From Candidatus Pacearchaeota archaeon (GTDB lineage: Archaea > Nanobdellota > Nanobdellia > Pacearchaeales > GW2011-AR1): a stretch of 9,480 nucleotides of DNA. The notes under the pieces are model-generated. The model was not told where the DNA came from. It did no database searches and saw only the letters and a list, made by a program, of their open reading frames with translations. The translations under genes and the position numbers were made by a program. The DNA is taken from NCBI GenBank assembly GCA_023133375.1, contig JAGLWP010000019.1, forward strand, positions 1 to 9,480. The letters are read 5' to 3'. The first letter of the stretch is position 1. Each line of letters starts with the position of its first letter. This document shows positions 6,257 to 9,480 of this stretch, one piece after another.

Positions 6257-7134
6257 GGATTCCTAAAGTTAAAGAAAAAAGAGATGTGCCTGAACCGAAC
6301 GAGGTTGTCGAAAAAAAACAAGAGACCAATTTAAAAAAGGAATTAATTTATGTTACTCCTGGGAACACAATTTTTTGGCATAGAGAAACTGGAGAAGAGA
6401 TAGTGATTGGAAAAAGAAATTTTCCTATTAGTAAAATTTATGTTCATAAGGGGCAAGTATACGATACAGGGACCACTAGGATATTTGAGACCTTAACAGG
6501 AAAAGAGATAGGAAAGGGACGTATACATGATTTATGTTCACATAATGGGCGATTATATCATACAAAATTCCTTTATGGAAATAGTGGGATATTTGAGACT
6601 TTAACAGGAAGAAAAATAACTTCAAGAATAGCACGGAATTTATGTTCACATGGGGGGCAATTATACGATGTAGGAGAAGAGGGAATATTTGAGACATTAA
6701 CAGGAAGACAAATAAGTTCAAGAAGGAATGACCGTCCAATGTTATGTTCGCATGATGGAAAGTTATATGATCGAGGAAAGGAGGGGATATTTGAGACTTT
6801 AACAGGAAAACAGATAACTTCTAGAGGTAGTCCTTGGTGGAATAGTTTATGTTCATATAGGGGGCAGTTATATGATGGAGGGGATGGGGGAGTATTTGAG
6901 ACTTTAACAGGAAAACAAATAACGCCAGAGGGAAGGGAGGGCTTCTGTTTACATAATGGAAAATTATACGGCACGTACCGTGGCGAACTCCTTGAAGTTT
7001 TAATTGGAAAAAGGTTACGTCTTAATCATCCTTCTTATGCTAATAATATGTTCGCGTTTGGTCAAGATGTTATTTCTGGTTTTTATTCAATTGATTCTGA
7101 TTTAGTGAATAAGATGTTAGAGAATAATAGTTAA
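6208..7134 (+). CDS. RFL-AERW motif protein with seven tandem units, probable propeller
   Basis: A 308-residue protein. I choose the ATG at 6208 over an in-frame TTG at 6196, because MVNKRFL then lines up with MTSKRFL and MPNPRFL of the two preceding genes, and the TTG would overlap the previous gene's stop. The shared motif occupies residues 1-20. A charged linker (21-46) follows, then seven units of about 32-36 residues. Five have a near-constant IFETLTG core followed by K/R-x-I, then an LCSHDGKLYD-like strand; the first (IFWHRETGEE) and last (LLEVLIGKRL) are diverged. Seven such units suggest a closed seven-bladed beta-propeller, a binding platform. The middle units are very alike even in DNA, so the array is recently amplified. 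No catalytic motif, signal peptide or membrane segment is seen. It sits 4 nt after the LRR gene and 6 nt before the peptidase-VWA gene, without a Shine-Dalgarno. No known family is assigned. Confidence 0.8.
   Translation: MVNKRFLEIAERWMDEGIPKVKEKRDVPEPNEVVEKKQETNLKKELIYVTPGNTIFWHRETGEEIVIGKRNFPISKIYVHKGQVYDTGTTRIFETLTGKEIGKGRIHDLCSHNGRLYHTKFLYGNSGIFETLTGRKITSRIARNLCSHGGQLYDVGEEGIFETLTGRQISSRRNDRPMLCSHDGKLYDRGKEGIFETLTGKQITSRGSPWWNSLCSYRGQLYDGGDGGVFETLTGKQITPEGREGFCLHNGKLYGTYRGELLEVLIGKRLRLNHPSYANNMFAFGQDVISGFYSIDSDLVNKMLENNS
6481..6925 (+). repeat. Tandem coding repeats, five close copies
   Basis: Near-identical segments encoding IFETLTG start at 6481, 6589, 6685, 6787 and 6892. The spacings are 108, 96, 102 and 105 bp, all multiples of three, so units vary in loop length but keep frame. 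Between them a second conserved segment encodes LCSH/LCSY followed by G-x-LYD. Diverged units lie on either side, giving seven in total. Confidence 0.85.
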
Positions 7135-7140
7135 TTGAAA

Positions 7141-8691
7141 ATGACAAATGAAAACTTAAAACAGATTATGGATAGAGAATGGCAGAAAGTTAGAAAGAAT
7201 TTTCATTATCCGCAATTACCTCATCCTAGATTGATTGATTCTGATAAGACTGCAGGAATAAATATGAAAAGTTTAGAGGTAAATGTGAGTGAACCATTTA
7301 TCAAAGGTTTTGAAAACCAAGGCATATCTTCTGAAGAATCTTTAAATGAAATCTTAACTCATGAATTAATTCACTTTATGAAATACCCTGGGAGTGTTTT
7401 AAATATTCTTAGATTGCAAAAATCAGCTCAAGGAATTGTGGATGCAAATAAAATAACTGGATTAAGAAACGATTACCTTGAAGCGCAAACTAGATTAGAT
7501 ATGATGGTTGGAAGTAATCTCCACCCATCTGCTTATAAGATGGCTAGGGCTTGCATTGTTCAAGAAATTGAGCCGTCTCCTTCAGGGAAAATTATGTGGG
7601 GAGTTTATCAGGAAGTTACAGAGCAGAATTTAGGAATTAAGTTAAAAAAGAATGAGAAAGAGTTGGCTGAAAAATTAAAAGAAATTAATTATTTAGATAA
7701 AAAGCAGGAAACCTTTAATTTTAGAAGTTTTGTAAAAATTATGAAAGATTATCAGCCCTCGCAAAAGAAAGAAAATCTTTATTTTATGGGACAGAATGAT
7801 TTAGAGAGATTTAGTGACAATCAAATAAGAGAAGGATTAAAACAATTTGCTAAAGAATGTTCAAGTCCAGAGGAATATGAGGAAATTGTTAAACAAGTTT
7901 TTGGAGAAATGCAGAATGAAAAAGTTGGAAGAGAAGCGGGTTTTGGAAAAGGAATAGTTCAACTTGCTGAAAATTTTTATACAGCTTTATCTGAAAAATA
8001 TATAATTCCAATTAGAAAAAAACCAATGCATAAAAATGGAAATTTGTATCCCCATAGTCATAGTTCTTTTGAAGTGGGTGATTCAATTACAGAAGTTGAT
8101 GCTTTTAGCACTCCTGGGATATTACCAGGAATTACAAAGAAGTGGGTAAAAAAAGAAGGAGAAGTTTATGGGGAAGAGGAAGGCGTTCCAGATAGTTTTT
8201 TGGTTATTGATAGTTCAAGTTCTATGCCAAATTCATGTGAGGAAATTTCTATTCCTGTTTTAGGAGCAACTGCTATTTCAAATGCTTATCTATGGAATAG
8301 TGCAGAAGTAGCAATTTATAATTTTGGAGGAAGTGACCATTTTACTAATTTCACGAGAGATAGAAAAATTGTTCATGAGGAATTAAGAAAGTATACTTCT
8401 GGAGGGACTAATTTTAATCCGAGTTTTTTAGAAACTGTGTTAAAGGAAACTGAAAATTTTTTTGACTTGAGTATCATTTCAGATATGGAGATTTACAATC
8501 TTGATGATTTTATAACTTCTGTTTTAACTATTCCACAAACACATAGAATTCATTTATTTTATACAGATAATAATAATGAAAAATTAAGACAGAGTTTTGG
8601 AAAAAAGGAAAATGTTGCTATTTTACCTTTAACTTGTGAGGCAGATATTCAGAAGATTACAATGGGAGAGTTGAAGAAATCAATTAGATAA
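7141..8691 (+). CDS. Metallopeptidase-like plus VWA domain protein (DUF2201-like)
   Basis: A 516-residue protein, the last in the operon. I prefer the ATG at 7141 to a TTG two codons earlier. The N-terminal domain holds LTHELIHF with the zinc-peptidase motif HELIH at 74-78; a glutamate in NDYLEAQ (E114) is a candidate third ligand. The middle (about 165-290) is charged and helical. The C-terminal VWA domain has a complete MIDAS: DSSSS (347-351, D-x-S-x-S), the threonine of SGGTN (T413), and the aspartate of IISDME (D438). An N-terminal putative metallopeptidase joined to a C-terminal VWA is the architecture of DUF2201 proteins, which are commonly encoded beside MoxR ATPases. That supports a functional pair with the first gene, with the VWA as metal-dependent docking domain and the peptidase as possible effector. 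No signal peptide or membrane segment is seen. Whether the peptidase is active, and its substrate, are unknown. Confidence 0.85.
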   Translation: MTNENLKQIMDREWQKVRKNFHYPQLPHPRLIDSDKTAGINMKSLEVNVSEPFIKGFENQGISSEESLNEILTHELIHFMKYPGSVLNILRLQKSAQGIVDANKITGLRNDYLEAQTRLDMMVGSNLHPSAYKMARACIVQEIEPSPSGKIMWGVYQEVTEQNLGIKLKKNEKELAEKLKEINYLDKKQETFNFRSFVKIMKDYQPSQKKENLYFMGQNDLERFSDNQIREGLKQFAKECSSPEEYEEIVKQVFGEMQNEKVGREAGFGKGIVQLAENFYTALSEKYIIPIRKKPMHKNGNLYPHSHSSFEVGDSITEVDAFSTPGILPGITKKWVKKEGEVYGEEEGVPDSFLVIDSSSSMPNSCEEISIPVLGATAISNAYLWNSAEVAIYNFGGSDHFTNFTRDRKIVHEELRKYTSGGTNFNPSFLETVLKETENFFDLSIISDMEIYNLDDFITSVLTIPQTHRIHLFYTDNNNEKLRQSFGKKENVAILPLTCEADIQKITMGELKKSIR

Positions 8692-8711
8692 AAGAGCATA
8701 ACAAAAATTGT

Positions 8712-8732
8712 AATCGGATTAAAAGGTTTTTG
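8712..8732. repeat. Flanking 21-bp direct repeat, right copy (orphan promoter-like box)
   Basis: 19/21 match to 3129-3149, with a perfect 14-bp core at 8719-8732. Read on the minus strand it is the same CAAAAACCTTTTAA box that precedes infB. The only minus-strand ATG at the right distance (8699) opens just 16 codons antisense to the end of the VWA gene. It is therefore either an orphan promoter, a non-coding RNA promoter, or a relic of the insertion or rearrangement that placed the cassette here. Confidence 0.5.
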
Positions 8733-8749
8733 ATTATGTTAATAAGAAG

Positions 8750-8845
8750 CACTAAAAAAGGCGACAGAAGCCAGTCAAGAAAAATCCGAAGATCAAACTT
8801 AAACTGATTGCTCCGCCCTTTTAGTAATTTGGAGAGGTTTTAGTG
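8750..8845 (+). ncRNA. Possible structured RNA or dph2 leader
   Basis: Two nested helices can form: 8751-8763 with 8814-8825 (11 pairs with a small internal loop), and 8772-8779 with 8798-8806 (4 plus 3 pairs). The left arm CACTAAAA (8750-8757) can alternatively pair perfectly with TTTTAGTG at 8838-8845, so two exclusive folds are possible. I recognise no known RNA family: no kink-turn boxes, C/D boxes, ACA box or tRNA features are clear. It may only be a chance structure in the leader of the dph2 remnant. Confidence 0.25.
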
Positions 8846-8868
8846 TGTTATAAACTTTTCTTACTACC

Positions 8869-8900
8869 CAAAAATTATAAAAGTGTGAGTTTCGAGGAGG
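8869..8900 (+). promoter_or_regulatory. TATA-like box and Shine-Dalgarno of dph2 remnant
   Basis: CAAAAATTATAAAAG at 8869-8882 resembles an archaeal TATA element. GAGGAGG at 8894-8900 is a strong Shine-Dalgarno 4 nt before the ATG at 8905. A leadered message would need a start site upstream of the Shine-Dalgarno, so the true TATA element may instead be the AAACTTTTC stretch near 8852-8860. Confidence 0.45.
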
Positions 8901-8904
8901 ATAT

Positions 8905-9198
8905 ATGGTTAAAACAATTCAAGAGCTAAAAGAAAAATATGATTTAGAATTAGAGAAAATTATTCGCAAGATAAAGAATGATAAAGCTAAACTTGTGTTG
9001 TTGCAGTTTCCTGATGGTTTGAAACCTTATGCTAATGTTGTTGTTGATTTTTTGAAGGAAAAAACTAATGCAGAATTTTTGATTTGGTTTGAAAGTTGTT
9101 TTGGTGCTTGTGATGTCCCTGTTGATTTGGAGAATTTAAAACCGAAGATTGATTTAGTTGTGCAGATTGGGCATAATTCTTTACAACCAACCAAGTAA
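8905..9198 (+). pseudogene. dph2: Truncated diphthamide synthesis protein Dph2, N-terminal remnant
   Basis: A 97-codon frame with a strong Shine-Dalgarno and a normal N-terminus. LVLLQFPDGLKPYA (residues 31-44), CFGACDVPVDLE (67-78) and DLVVQIGHNSL (83-93) are hallmarks of domain 1 of Dph1/Dph2. That enzyme is the radical-SAM-like 4Fe-4S protein that puts a 3-amino-3-carboxypropyl group on a histidine of archaeal EF2, the first step of diphthamide formation. The cysteine in FGAC corresponds to the first cluster ligand. Intact archaeal Dph2 has about 300-350 residues and two further cysteine-bearing domains. Here a stop follows a few codons after the GHN motif, and no Dph2-like sequence continues in any frame; the opposite strand is occupied by a membrane protein gene. 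The end overlaps that gene's 3' end by 18 bp. It is either a pseudogene made by deletion/rearrangement or an assembly join; a functional short protein is unlikely. Confidence 0.75.
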
Positions 9199-9480
9199 TA
9201 ATCCAATACCTAACAATAACATAATTATTCCTGCAATTAGGTGAAGAACTTTTATGTTTTTGTCTTTCCACCCTGAAACATCTTCTACCTTACTTATTCC
9301 AAAATAAACTATGCCAGTTATAATAATCATGGGTATTACAAATATGGCATTATATAAAAGTAAGGGGGGAATTGTTTTGATAATTGCCATAGCTGATAAA
9401 ATTCCTCCTGCGATTATGTAGGGACCGATAGTGCAGGGTAATAAAAATATAGTAACAAATAAACCAACTATAAAAGCTCC
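9181..9480 (-). CDS. CcdA/DsbD-like membrane protein, C-terminal part, 5' end outside window
   Basis: An open frame enters from the right edge and ends at a TAA at 9181-9183; 99 residues are visible. It begins GAFIVGLFVTIFLLPCTIGPY, in which the PC-x-x-GP motif in a hydrophobic helix is characteristic of the transmembrane electron carriers CcdA and DsbD-beta, whose paired cysteines pass electrons across the membrane. Two more hydrophobic segments follow (around LLLYNAIFVIPMIIITGIVY and VLHLIAGIIMLLLGIGLLLG), separated by a charged loop containing GWKDKN. Only the second cysteine motif is in view; the first should lie beyond the window. The C-terminus looks natural. The gene is convergent with and overlaps the dph2 remnant by 18 bp. 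The family call is fairly good; the exact substrate or thioredoxin partner is unknown. Confidence 0.75.
   Translation of the reverse strand, partial: GAFIVGLFVTIFLLPCTIGPYIIAGGILSAMAIIKTIPPLLLYNAIFVIPMIIITGIVYFGISKVEDVSGWKDKNIKVLHLIAGIIMLLLGIGLLLGWL

Larger units (their letters stand above)
8692..8904. other. Intergenic gap between the VWA gene and dph2 remnant
   Basis: No convincing gene is present. It holds the right copy of the 21-bp flanking repeat, a possible structured element at 8750-8845, and promoter and ribosome-binding signals for the dph2 remnant. A short frame at 8746-8802 reads EALKKATEASQEKSEDQT then stop; it looks like the hydrophilic end of a protein and might be a gene relic, but nothing upstream supports it. 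Confidence 0.5.

Noticed and set aside
5802..6925. CRISPR array
   Set aside because: The repeats are in frame, coding, and vary like protein repeat units; there are no constant palindromic repeats with unique spacers and no cas genes.
6476..6974. Minus-strand frames of 87 and 133 codons
   Set aside because: They are mirror images of the tandem repeats in the plus-strand propeller gene; periodicity keeps the reverse frames open.
8652..8699. 16-codon minus-strand frame placed just behind the orphan promoter-like box
   Set aside because: It is too short and hydrophobic to support as a gene and is antisense to the VWA gene; it is mentioned only in connection with a possible antisense RNA.
3129..8732. 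Transposon or integron ends
   Set aside because: No transposase or integrase is encoded inside, and the bracketing repeats are direct, not inverted, with one copy explained as a promoter.
8736..8807. 23-codon plus-strand frame starting MLIRSTKKGD
   Set aside because: It has no ribosome binding site and no family resemblance, and overlaps a region better described as a possible RNA structure.
9065..9271. Minus-strand frame of 68 codons
   Set aside because: It overlaps the dph2 remnant and the CcdA-like gene in another frame and has no coding character.

Overview
The window (about 30% GC by eye) looks like a chromosome segment of an archaeon, most likely a small-genome DPANN lineage of the Woesearchaeota/Pacearchaeota type. 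The evidence is the archaeal/eukaryotic-type translation genes eS6 and aIF5B, a Dph2-type diphthamide enzyme fragment, AT-rich promoter boxes about 25-30 nt ahead of start codons (suggesting leaderless mRNAs), and the standard genetic code. The phylum is an inference.

Left part (1-3113, minus strand). Transcription runs from aIF5B (3113-1347) into two tiny overlapping genes and then to eS6 (596 to beyond the left edge). The two small genes (1344-1048 and 1051-809) look like a toxin-antitoxin pair: a BECR/RelE-like putative nuclease followed by a DUF2283 protein. They sit between two translation genes. eS6 has its own promoter-like box and carries a long hydrophilic C-terminal tail. The 212-bp gap at 597-808 holds that promoter and a GC-rich inverted repeat.

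Centre (3207-8691, plus strand). A divergent, tightly packed five-gene operon is the highlight: a MoxR-type AAA+ ATPase; three proteins that share a short N-terminal motif (RFL-x-x-AERW) but carry different repeat domains (a probable beta-propeller, a leucine-rich-repeat domain, and a second probable propeller of seven tandem units); and a protein combining an HExxH metallopeptidase-like domain with a C-terminal VWA domain that has an intact MIDAS. MoxR ATPases and VWA proteins commonly act as chaperone-like or conflict-system pairs. Here the three repeat proteins look like interchangeable recognition subunits plugged into a common ATPase-peptidase/VWA machine by a common docking tag. That working model is an inference, but the architecture is directly visible.

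Right part (8692-9480). A 213-bp gap holds a second copy of a promoter-like 21-bp repeat that also lies at the left end of the cassette, and a possible structured leader. It is followed by a 97-codon 5' remnant of dph2, cut off where it meets the 3' end of a convergent CcdA/DsbD-like membrane protein gene that runs off the right edge.
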